From Chrysochromulina parva (Eukaryota; Haptophyta; Prymnesiales; Chrysochromulinaceae), in NCBI GenBank assembly GCA_002887195.1, contig PJAB01001152.1, positions 1 through 16,825 on the forward strand: a stretch of DNA of 16,825 nucleotides, given 5' to 3'. The translations under genes and the position numbers were made by a program. The notes under the pieces were generated by a model. The model was given only the letters and a program-made list of their open reading frames with translations. It was not told the origin of the DNA and did no database searches. Below, in pieces: positions 6,362 through 14,700 of the stretch. Each line of letters opens with the position of its first letter. Positions within the stretch are counted from its first letter, which is position 1.

Positions 6362-6943
6362 AAGGTGTGCGTGCGGTAGCCTAGTTCGCATATGAATCAA
6401 AACCTAAACAAAGCGAGCCTGCAAAGCTCTGCCTTCTGGGCTGTTAACTGGGCTGTTCTTACCATGGCTGCACAGCTGACAGCACTCAGCAGCGCCGGCG
6501 GCGGCGGCCGTCGCACGCTCCGCCCCCAGGCAAAGGCTTCGGGCGGGTTAAAGTCCGCAGGCTCGAGCGATTCTGTCACCGGCCGATGAACTCCCAAGCC
6601 CCGTGAGCGCCAATGGTGAGCGCTCATCAGTCGGGATTGGCATGTGAAATCCGGGCTCAGGATGGAGAGGCTGTGAAATGAAATGAGTTGACTTGACTTG
6701 AGGGGGGCCCGCATGTGTTTTCTAATGAACGACGAGTGGTTTCTCGCGCGCGGCGCGTGTGACCTTACTACATAAAAGCGGTCATCTCCTGGGCCCTGGA
6801 GAACTGGAGCCACTTTTTCCTCACGAACCACACGACCGCAACACCGTGGTGTCGGCGCGCCTCCACCGCGATCGCTCAGCTCGCACGCTCGCCACTTCGG
6901 GCCACATTGCCCTCTACAGCGGCGACGAAGAACAATCCAGATT
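6362..6943. other. Intergenic or 5' leader of the glycosyltransferase gene
   Basis: No convincing gene. A 65-aa ORF at 6392-6589 (+) and a 144-aa ORF at 6397-6831 (-) show no recognisable motif. CATAAAAG at about 6771-6778 could be a TATA-like element for the gene that starts at 6944. The frame of that gene is open back to a TAA at about 6773 but has no upstream ATG, so an N-terminal exon might be hidden in this stretch. Short direct repeats (tgaaatgaaatgag, ttgacttgacttg) lie near 6673-6700. Confidence 0.4.
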
Positions 6944-8293
6944 ATGCGCTCACTTCAAATTGAAGGCCATCCCACGAGCATCAATTCGCTGCACGCCGCG
7001 CTTGTGGCTGCGGCGACGGCCCATATTGACGAGGTGCACCGTGCCCAATGCACACCAGAGACCCAGGTGATGTTTGCAAGGATGGACTGCCATGGTGTCG
7101 GCGAGGACATCAATCAGGCCGTGCGCATGTTTGCCGTAGCTTTAGCACAGCGTCGTCAGCTTGTGCTTCTGCCACCTGCGCCGCACACAGCGCGTGATGA
7201 GTGCAAGGTTCCCGCATCGCTTTCGCTCACAGCAGCCAAGCCGTGGCACTGGCTCGCGGGCCAGGCTCTGCCCATGGAATCCATATTTGTTCTCTCGTCA
7301 TGCCACAAGGAGCTCCTGCGCAAGCAGCCACACATCATGGAGGCGATCGCCGAGAGCGGTGCTGGAAACGCCACCTCCACAGCCGTACGCCTCGGAGCCA
7401 CTGCTCTCGCAGCCGTCAGTCGGGAGTCCACGAGCCTATGGAGATCACATCTTGCCGTGAGTCGCCACGTACCGAGGGTGTTCCAGCGGCAAGGCCTCCT
7501 CTGGTGGTTTCAGGTGCTGACGACCTACCTCGTGCGTATCAACGGAGCGCTGGCTAACATGCTACAAGGACATCCAGCAATGCAGCCCTTTGTCAGCAGC
7601 CAGACGATCTCCTATCGTGGAACTGCCGCGGTGGACGATGCCGCACTGGCTGGGCGCTGGCAGGGTCTCGGCTGGGCTGTCAAGTGCAGCACTCGCTATT
7701 GCGACGGCCTGGGGCCCGGTTGGGCGCCAACTGCTCGCTTCGATGCTGGTGTGCACCTGCGCATGGGGGACTCGTGCCGCTCGGGCCCGACACGGTACGC
7801 ACAGCACGTGCGACGATGTGACGTCAATCTTACGCACGCGCTGCGAAGGCTCGCGGAAGCTGGCGTGCGCAATGGCACGTTGTTCGTGGCATCAGACTCG
7901 CAGGAAATCATCGAACAGGTCGATGCAGGGTTGGCGAGGCCGTTCAACGTCTCGTACTTGCGGATTAATCGCGCTCGCTTCGAGACTGCTTCGGGCACCG
8001 AGAAACTCGAGCTCCCGGCCATACGTCTCAACTCGCTCCTGGAGGCTCTGATGGATATGATGCTGTTGGCCCGCTCCACGCTCCTCGCGGGAAAGATGAT
8101 GTCCAACTTCCCTCGCGCTGCTCTTCAAATGCGGATCCAGCTGCCGGCGAGGCGATCCCACGCGCGCGCGTACATCGCCCTGGATGACCGCCCATGGTGC
8201 ACGCGCACGTCGTGCCGCGAGCCATTCCCATCGGCACGAGACCAGCAGGCGGCGATGCGGAGGGAACTTGCGAGGAATCCCAGCATAACATGA
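6944..8293 (+). CDS. FUT8/NodZ-like fucosyltransferase family protein
   Basis: 449 aa in one exon. The architecture matches the GT23-like (alpha-1,6-fucosyltransferase, NodZ) GT-B fold, which uses GDP-fucose. GVGEDINQAVRMFAVALAQR and QLVLLPP (about 51-78) correspond to the N-terminal G.G...H.....A...gR.lvl segment; LLWWFQVLTTYLVRIN (185-200) resembles the FUT8 WW..Q...Y..RP segment; DAGVHLRMGD (267-276) is the donor-binding HxR motif (H271, R273); GTLFVASDSQEIIEQ (311-325) and SNFPRAALQMR (387-397) match the two late motifs. Acceptor and sugar specificity cannot be told. A Golgi type II enzyme should have an N-terminal membrane anchor; none is visible, so an upstream exon may be missing or the enzyme may be cytosolic. 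It is the first of three plus-strand genes in tandem. Confidence 0.75.
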   Translation: MRSLQIEGHPTSINSLHAALVAAATAHIDEVHRAQCTPETQVMFARMDCHGVGEDINQAVRMFAVALAQRRQLVLLPPAPHTARDECKVPASLSLTAAKPWHWLAGQALPMESIFVLSSCHKELLRKQPHIMEAIAESGAGNATSTAVRLGATALAAVSRESTSLWRSHLAVSRHVPRVFQRQGLLWWFQVLTTYLVRINGALANMLQGHPAMQPFVSSQTISYRGTAAVDDAALAGRWQGLGWAVKCSTRYCDGLGPGWAPTARFDAGVHLRMGDSCRSGPTRYAQHVRRCDVNLTHALRRLAEAGVRNGTLFVASDSQEIIEQVDAGLARPFNVSYLRINRARFETASGTEKLELPAIRLNSLLEALMDMMLLARSTLLAGKMMSNFPRAALQMRIQLPARRSHARAYIALDDRPWCTRTSCREPFPSARDQQAAMRRELARNPSIT

Positions 8294-8460
8294 TCAGGTA
8301 GTGTTCATTCGTGGAGCAACATAGAGGGCTGTTGCGTTCTTTTGGGGCGATGAAACTTGATCTCAGGCACATTCACGCCTTGTAGATTCACGGTTTCCGA
8401 TTCGTCAACGTCTTTCATGTTCACAGGTCCACACCTCGTTCTCTTTCGCTGAGGATCACA

Positions 8461-9219
8461 ATGCTCAGTCGACTCGCTCGACGATGCCCGCTCGCGTGGC
8501 GACCGCTCGCTGCACAGCCGTTAACCCCGCTGCCGCTCGCCACCTGCATGGTGGTCGTACGTACGCTCGCCAAGGGAAAGGAGGCCAAGGGAAAGGAGGC
8601 CAAGTCAAAAGGTAACGCGTCGGCCGGTGCGGCAGACAGCAGCGAGGATGGCGCAGCAAGTGGTTCGTCGTTCACGGAGAAGGATTTAGAGGACCTCAAG
8701 CAGCAGATGGACCGGCCGTTTGAGCACTTGCAGCGCGAGTACGCCAGCATGCAAACCGGCCGTGCGATGCCCAACCTCCTTGACAGCGTGCAAGTCGACC
8801 TCGGCAATGGCGCCAACCCGCAACCATTGCCCACGTTGGCCAAGGTGCTCGCGCAAGGGCCGCTAGCCTTGCAGGTGAGCGTCTACGAAGCGGCGCACGT
8901 GAACGCCGTCATCAAGGCGATCGACAACGCGCCGCTCGGCTTGCGGGCCGAGCAGCAGGGCAAGCTGATCAAGGTCAACGTTCCGAGACCGACGCAGGAA
9001 TCTCGACAGGCGCTCGTGAAGCATGCCAAGGTGCTCGCCGAGGCGGCGAAGACTGCGGTGCGGGGCGTGCGCCAGGGAGCCATGAAGCGCGCCAAGAAAG
9101 ACGCGACCAAGGAGGAGCTCAAACGAAGCGAGAAGCAGATTGAGGATGTGACTGCCAAGGCGATTGCGGCGGTGGACAGTGCGATCAAGGCCAAGGAAAA
9201 GGAGCTGCTCACGGTCTGA
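8461..9219 (+). CDS. MRRF: Mitochondrial ribosome recycling factor
   Basis: 252 aa in one exon. Ribosome recycling factor works with EF-G to split post-termination ribosomes. The RRF domain covers about residues 71-250: YASMQTGRAMPNLLDSVQVD, then QPLPTLAKVLAQGPLALQVS, VIKAIDNAPLGL, GKLIKVNVPRPTQESRQALV and the C-terminal helix bundle EAAKTAVRGVRQGAMKRAKK. Bacterial RRF is about 185 aa; the extra 70 N-terminal residues begin MLSRLARRCPLAWRPLAAQP, Arg-rich without acids, as in a mitochondrial presequence, followed by a Lys/Ala/Ser linker with a duplicated KGKEA. There is no signal peptide, which argues against a secondary-plastid location. The ATG at 8461 is the first in frame. The intergenic distance to the upstream gene is 167 bp. 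Confidence 0.92.
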   Translation: MLSRLARRCPLAWRPLAAQPLTPLPLATCMVVVRTLAKGKEAKGKEAKSKGNASAGAADSSEDGAASGSSFTEKDLEDLKQQMDRPFEHLQREYASMQTGRAMPNLLDSVQVDLGNGANPQPLPTLAKVLAQGPLALQVSVYEAAHVNAVIKAIDNAPLGLRAEQQGKLIKVNVPRPTQESRQALVKHAKVLAEAAKTAVRGVRQGAMKRAKKDATKEELKRSEKQIEDVTAKAIAAVDSAIKAKEKELLTV

Positions 9220-9490
9220 CAGTGTGTGCCCATGGGAGCGTTGCAAAATATGGGCAGGCGGTTATTTCTAGATGAGCCTTCTGCCTTGCCGGAGCTGATG
9301 ATCTCGCTGATACGTGATGCGCTTGCTGCGGTGCGCCGAATGCGCCGGATGCGCCGGGGCCTGCGGACCCCGCAGGTCATCCAAACTCTATATGCGGAAT
9401 TCCGAACTTGGCCTAACGAAACCCTTTCCTCCATTTCGAGAGGCACGCCGATCTCGGTCCTCATCACTACAGGCTCGCCGCATCGGCAGC

Positions 9491-10012
9491 ATGGCCAGAA
9501 GGCTGACGTGGCTGCTCGCTGCGTTCGCGCCGTCGCTGTCGAGCGGCCTGCGTTTCGCGACCATGCCCGCCACCCAGGCCCGTCAGAGCAGCTTCCGCGC
9601 ACGCGCGGTGACCATGGAGGAAACCCAATGCGCCATGATCGACCTGTCCACCAATGACCCACTCCGCGTGGCCCAGACGCTCAAAAAGGCGTGGATGGAG
9701 GGCGCTGTCAAGCGCGGGCTCGTCGGAAGCGTGCTCGTGCCCAGCGAAAACATGGTCACCATCGTCGCCATGGGCCCGCGATCACGTCTCGATTCATTTG
9801 CGGAGTGGATCAAGACGTCTTCAGAGCTCGTCTCCAGAGTGACGTACGACACGGACTCGTGCGCGGTGGATCCGGGGCAGCTGAGCAGCAAGTTCAAAAT
9901 CGCCGATGTCGAGTCCAATGCCAAGGGGCCGTGGCTTGAGATGCTACAGCAAGCGACGATCGATGTGAAAGATAAGGGGAAAAAGCAATCCAGCGACGAG
10001 GGCCTCGTGTGA
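9491..10012 (+). CDS. Acylphosphatase-like domain protein, likely plastid-targeted
   Basis: 173 aa. The chosen ATG at 9491 gives an N-terminus MARRLTWLLAAFAPSLSSG with a hydrophobic signal-peptide core, then a basic Ser/Thr-rich stretch (RFATMPATQARQSSFRARA) like a transit peptide, so import into a secondary plastid is likely. A longer ORF from 9314 would add 59 Arg-rich residues and lose this signal. Residues about 59-135 resemble the acylphosphatase ferredoxin-like fold: GLVGSVLVPSENMVTIVAMG followed by LDSFAEWIKT matches G.v.N...g.V...a.G....l..f..wl. The usual catalytic Arg loop (VQGVGFR) and the Asn are not visible, so enzymatic activity is doubtful. It ends with a Lys/Ser tail. It lies 271 bp downstream of the RRF gene on the same strand. 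Confidence 0.6.
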   Translation: MARRLTWLLAAFAPSLSSGLRFATMPATQARQSSFRARAVTMEETQCAMIDLSTNDPLRVAQTLKKAWMEGAVKRGLVGSVLVPSENMVTIVAMGPRSRLDSFAEWIKTSSELVSRVTYDTDSCAVDPGQLSSKFKIADVESNAKGPWLEMLQQATIDVKDKGKKQSSDEGLV

Positions 10013-10412
10013 GTGTGAGAGCGCGCCGCCGGACGCCGCAACCTGAGCGCGGGCGCTCCGACGGCCAGAGCTCCACGTGGGCGCGGGTGCGTACAGGCGG
10101 CACCATGGGCGTCGCGCGCACGCCACGCCGTTATACTTCGTCCACTGACGACACTGTCTTGCGGTCCGGTCGTCGCAATACGAAAATTTCCGGAAATTAT
10201 GTTTACTAGCGCGTAGTGCTGGTGTGTTTAATACGGGCGTTCGTTTAATGAAACACGGCGCGATCATATTTCCCACGCGATATCTCATCAATTATTCGAA
10301 CGAGACATGCAGCGGCGACGGATTCCCCGCACTGTGTCGTCTATGATACGGTCTGAAGTCCGCCCTGGCTCTGGCGCGGAGGTATGCTATCCGTGGCAAG
10401 CTGCTCGCCGGC
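10013..10412. other. Convergent intergenic region
   Basis: No gene was found between the convergent 3' ends of the acylphosphatase-like gene (+) and the unknown gene (-). The stretch 10130-10310 is clearly more AT-rich than its surroundings and contains a perfect 14-bp palindrome (aatttccggaaatt) at 10185-10198. It probably holds both 3' untranslated regions. Confidence 0.45.
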
Positions 10413-11213
10413 TCACGCCTCAAGCATCGGGCCTGTGGGCATCCACGGCGGCGCTGGCGGCGCTGGCGGAAGGTTCTCGGAACCGTCCGAGTGCTCGGCA
10501 CAGCGCTCAACAGAGTGGCGGCAGGTGCTAGTAGTGGATGATGGAGGGCTTGGCGGCGGGCTCGTGGGCGTCGGGCCATCGTCGCTGTCACTACTGCCCT
10601 GGTCAGTTGAGCCGCCGCTTGACCACTCTGCTGGTCCTTTCTTAGGTGAGATGGCACAGTCGTCTGCAGACGAGGCCCTTGCTGCTGCCCGCGCTGCCGC
10701 CGCCCTGGCACCCGCTCCAACTGCCGCCTGCGTCGCTTTCGCGGCCGGCTTGCGCGCGACGGCAGCCTTCTTCTTGGGCACGCCAGAAGCCTTCCCGCCC
10801 TTGACCTTGGCAGCCGCGCCCTTGCCCTGAGCCTTCGGCTGATGCTTCGTGTCGGCAGCGCCCACGCCCTTAGCAGCAGCAGCAGCAGCAGCAGCAGCAG
10901 GTTCGTCACCCGGCGCGCTCACACCCCAGCCGAAGCGCGCCTTGATGTCAGCCTTGCCATCGTCGAGGAGGTTCGTCTTCACGTCCTGCCAGCCAGGTGG
11001 CAGATGACGAGGGAAGACTTTTCGAAGCGGATTCGGGCCGGGGACGGGGGCGGCATTCCTATTCACTCTCCACCACAGAGAGTCCTTAGGCGGCGGCGGC
11101 GTGTTGCCGCTGGGATCTGGCTGAGCGATGTTCCATTCACGCTTCGGGATCCCCAGTGCTATGGCCCGGCTGGCCGCCCAAGGTGGCATCGGTCGTGCGT
11201 AGCCGGTCGCCAT
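10413..11213 (-). CDS. Unknown Pro/Ala/Lys-rich protein
   Basis: 266 aa from the ATG at 11213; the same frame stays open to an ATG at 11579, but those 122 residues are Arg-rich and look like translated 5' leader. I do not recognise a family. The N-terminal 95 residues look like a real fold or short linear motif region with many Trp and Pro: PPWAASRAIALGIPKREWNI, DSLWWRVNRN, FPRHLPPGWQDVKTNLLDDG, ADIKARFGWG. Then comes poly-Ala, a histone H1-like basic Ala/Lys/Pro stretch (KVKGGKASGVPKKKAAVARK), and an acidic Ser/Pro tail (SSDSDDGPTPTSPPPSPP). DNA or microtubule binding would fit the basic stretch, but this is inference. It is convergent with the acylphosphatase-like gene. Confidence 0.55.
   Translation of the reverse strand: MATGYARPMPPWAASRAIALGIPKREWNIAQPDPSGNTPPPPKDSLWWRVNRNAAPVPGPNPLRKVFPRHLPPGWQDVKTNLLDDGKADIKARFGWGVSAPGDEPAAAAAAAAAKGVGAADTKHQPKAQGKGAAAKVKGGKASGVPKKKAAVARKPAAKATQAAVGAGARAAAARAAARASSADDCAISPKKGPAEWSSGGSTDQGSSDSDDGPTPTSPPPSPPSSTTSTCRHSVERCAEHSDGSENLPPAPPAPPWMPTGPMLEA
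10872..10900 (+). repeat. (AGC)n microsatellite coding for poly-Ala
   Basis: Nearly ten AGC triplets, read as GCT/GCA-type Ala codons on the minus strand in the unknown protein gene. Length polymorphism is likely. Confidence 0.85.
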
Positions 11214-11704
11214 AGGCGGGAGAAGTTTTCGATTCACACCCGAATTTTGACTCTCGGAGCCTGTGTTGGCCCAGGGCCGGCACCAGACGACACGTTTCAG
11301 ACGAGTTATTAAAACAACATGGTATGTCCGGTCTGAACTTAGGATGTGAAAAGCTGCGGCCAACCGAGCAGCCGCCAGCCCCGATACTAAAGACCTTGGT
11401 CTGTGTCTCTGTGAGCATGTTGAGCACCGGGCACCTCGTGGTAGACCTGTGAAGGTAGACCTGAGCCTGACCGATCTCGTACTCCATCTCCGAATCTCCC
11501 ACCAGCGAGATCTCCCACCAGTGTGCGCCGTCTCAGCCGTCTCAGCCGTCTCAGGTTTCAGCCATCCGTGAGAGGTCATGGTATGTCAGAACCGGCGATG
11601 GTGAGGCCAGCTCTCGGGGGGTACGTACTCGGGAGCGGCTGATATTCTCCTGATGATCTCAGGGTCGGTCTGAACCAGCGCCGTGGTGGGCGCGTGCGTC
11701 AGCG
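11214..11704. other. Intergenic region between two minus-strand genes
   Basis: It lies between the stop of the PAS protein gene and the start of the Pro/Ala/Lys-rich protein gene, and should hold the 3' UTR of the former and the promoter and leader of the latter. The only repeat seen is three copies of a 9-bp unit (gtctcagcc) at about 11527-11552. No further gene was recognised. Confidence 0.45.
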
Positions 11705-14700
11705 TCATGCGCCGTGATGGGCGCTTCGGTGGCCGTACGATGGCCGGCCATTGGTGGCGACGCGTGGCAGCGGCGGCGGGCTGAGCCCCAGCGGCAGCTG
11801 CGCGCCGTGCTGGGCGCCATACCCGAGCACGGGCGCCATACCGGGCGCCTGACCGTGCTGGGTGCGCATGAGCTTCGCACGCACTCCAACGGTGAGCTCA
11901 TCGAGCAGACGCACGTCGCGCTTGAGCCGCGCCGTCTGCATCGACTGCAGCTCGCGAATTTGAGCCTCGAGCATGTTCAGCTCCGAACTCAGCGCTTCGC
12001 ACGCCTCCTCGTAGAGGCTGCTCGACGAGCGAGGCTGATACGGGATGATGCCGTCGTGCTCGCCGTCGCGCTCGCCGTCGTGGCGGCGGCGGCGGCTGCC
12101 CCCCGATGAAGCGCCGTCGTAGGCGCTGTCGTCGGCATCCTCATCGCCATCGTGGGCGCCGTCTTCGCTGCCGTAGTCGCCGCCCTCGCCTTCCTCGCAC
12201 ACGTCGTCGGCGGTGTCGGCATGTCGACGTGATGAACTCATCAACAGCGCCGCCGCCGCCATCTCCGCCTCCGCCGCGGCTGCCGCGTCTGCCTCATCCG
12301 CCTCGTCCGCCACGGCGGCGGCGCTCGGCGCGGCGGCGGCGGGGGCGGTGCTCGCGACGGCGCCCGCGCTCGCGGGCCGCTCGAGAGCGCCGTCGCGAGC
12401 GGTCTCATGTTGGGGCTGTGGAAGGGCATCGCTAGCGGAGAGGCGCGCCTCGGCCTCCTGTTGCCTCATTTGGGCTTCTTCTTCGCGAGCGGACGCTTCA
12501 CTTGCGGCCACCATCATCGCCACGCACCCATCGAAGCTGCTGTCGCCGCTGTAGGCGCCCCCGCCGTGCAGACTGCCCCCATGCACGCTGCCGCCATGGG
12601 ATGTGGCGCCCACCCCGGCGCTCGAGAAACTTCCACTAAGCAGCGGCGGCGGATCCGACCGATGATGGCTGCCGTAATCCACGCTCACCCGCCCAACGTC
12701 GTACCGGTCGTACCGGTCGTACCGGTCGTGCCGGTCGGTGCCGCCAACGCCGCCCAGGACGACGCCCGCCCGCGGGCTGTGGTCACGGTCCATATAAGGC
12801 AAGTGGCTCCGCGGACTCTCGCGACCGCCGCTGCCACTGCTGCCGCCGCCGACGCCGCCGCCGAGGGCGCTGGTAAGGCAACCGCTGCTGAGGGCGGTGC
12901 GAAGGCGCGAGGGCGACGAGAGCAGACTATGCGAGTGGGCAATGCCCGCGACAGCGCTGCCCGCGACAGCGCTGCTCACGGAATGGTTCCACGCGCCAAG
13001 ATCTCGGGCGCCGAGATCTCGGGCGCTGAGGCTCCTGCCAAGAGTACCGAGGCTGCCGTTGCCTAGGCTGCTGTTGCCGAGGCTGCCGTTGCCGAGAGTG
13101 CCGTTGCCGAGGGTGCTGTTGCCGAGGCTGCAGGTACCACCGAAGGTGCCACGGAGGCTGGCCGCAGCAGCGAGACCGCCTGCGAGACCGCCAGCGAGAC
13201 CACCGGCGAGGGCGCCACTCAAGCCGCCGATCCCGCCACAGGCGAGCGCGCCCGAGACGGCGGCCGTGACGGACGGAGCTCCGGCGGAGATGCGGCTGAG
13301 ATCGGGCGAGATGCGGCTGAGATCGGACGAGATGCGGCTGAGATCGGGCGAGATGCGGCTGAGATACTCGGGCGCGAGCCGAGCGTCGAGGCCCAAATTA
13401 GGGTCGAGACCCAAATTAGGGTGGCTCAGACCAGCGCCCCCCCAGCCGCTCGCGCCGTTGTGGGCGCCGAGGGCGCCGCTGCAGAGGCTCGGTCCAATGA
13501 CGCCCTGGCACAGAGGGAAGGCCGATGGGCTCACGAGGGCACACGAACGGAGCTCCGACGCGCCCGTCGACCCGTCCGACCGACCGTCCGTTCGTGCCTC
13601 CTCCGCACCGCCGAGGCACTGCGGTGGGGCCGAAGGGCTGATGTAGGGAGCAGCGCACGCGGCGACGGGCTGCGCCGCGCCGTTCTGGGCGCCGTACGCG
13701 GTCGCAAGATGGGCGGAGTTGGCGCCGTGGTGGGCGGCCTGGAGCAACGTCGAGGCGCCGTGGTGGGCGCCGTGCAGATATGGGTGTACAAGGTCGCCGC
13801 CGCAAAAGGCATGCTGGGCGCCCGCGTACGCGCCGTGCTGGGCGATCGCGCCGTGCTGGGCGTAGGTGTACACGCCGTGCTGGGCGATCGCGCCGTACCC
13901 ACCACTCGCCGTGTGGCGGGCGGCGGCCGCGAGCTCCATGATGCTCTCCTTGATGACGGAGGTACTCAGGTTTCGGTCTGGCTGAGTGCCTGATGATGAT
14001 GGGCTCTGACTGCCTCGGAGGGCGCTTGAGACGACGCTTGAGCTTCGCGAAGAAGCCGAACCCGCCGTCTGCGCGCCATCGGATCGGCCGCACTTTTGGC
14101 GGATGGCCTCGGATTCTCTGCTGCTGCTGCGGCCTGCGGCGTCGACGCCCACGACGGCGCCTCCCTCGATGCTCGGCGCCGTCGTGGGCGGCCGTTGACG
14201 CTTCGTCGCCCGGGACGACGCGGCCTCCCAACCACTCGCGACGACGCCTCTCGGGACACCCCCCGCGCCGTCGCGGTCCGTCGCCGCCGCCGCCGCCGCC
14301 GCCGCCGAGGACGTGGCTTGCCTCATATGGGACCATGCCGCCGCCCTTGTCGCGTCGCCGCCGCCTCCGCCCTCGCTCAGGATGGGCGAGTACGCCGCAC
14401 CGCCGCTGTCGCCGCCGTCATTGCTGCCCGCGTCGTTCGAATCCGCGTCGTTGCTGCCCGCGTCATTGCTGCCCGCATCATTGCTGCGCGCGTCGTTGCT
14501 GCCTGCGTCGTTGCTGCGCGCGTCGTTGCTGCCCGCGTCGTTGCTGCGCGCGTCGTTGCTGCGCGCGTCGTTGCTGCGCGCGTCGTTGCTACGTGTGTCG
14601 TTGCTGCCCGCGTCGTTGCGCGCGTCGTTGCTGCCCGCGTCATTGGATCCCGAGCCAGATTCCATCCCAGATTCCATCTCGCGAGTCGAGCCCGCGTCCT

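Noticed and set aside
5828..6400. N-terminal extension of the methyltransferase-like ORF up to 6400 on the minus strand
   Set aside because: The extra 191 residues are Arg/His/Cys-rich and antisense to the 5831-6361 plus-strand ORF, which has better protein-like composition.
6397..6831. 144-aa minus-strand ORF and 65-aa plus-strand ORF at 6392-6589
   Set aside because: No motif, no supporting context and composition close to random GC-rich sequence.
9314..9490. Longer start for the acylphosphatase-like protein
   Set aside because: It would bury the signal-peptide-like segment behind 59 Cys/Arg-rich residues; the ATG at 9491 is the better start.
10185..10198. 14-bp palindrome aatttccggaaatt as an operator or factor-binding site
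   Set aside because: It sits between two convergent 3' ends, where a promoter element is not expected, and a single palindrome of this size can occur by chance.
11214..11579. 122-residue N-terminal extension of the Pro/Ala/Lys-rich protein
   Set aside because: Arg-rich with no recognisable signal; MATGYARPMPPW at 11213 starts the sequence with protein-like character. Not fully excluded.
13416..14336. 306-aa minus-strand ORF in another frame
   Set aside because: It is an Arg/Pro-rich shadow of the PAS protein frame without any domain.
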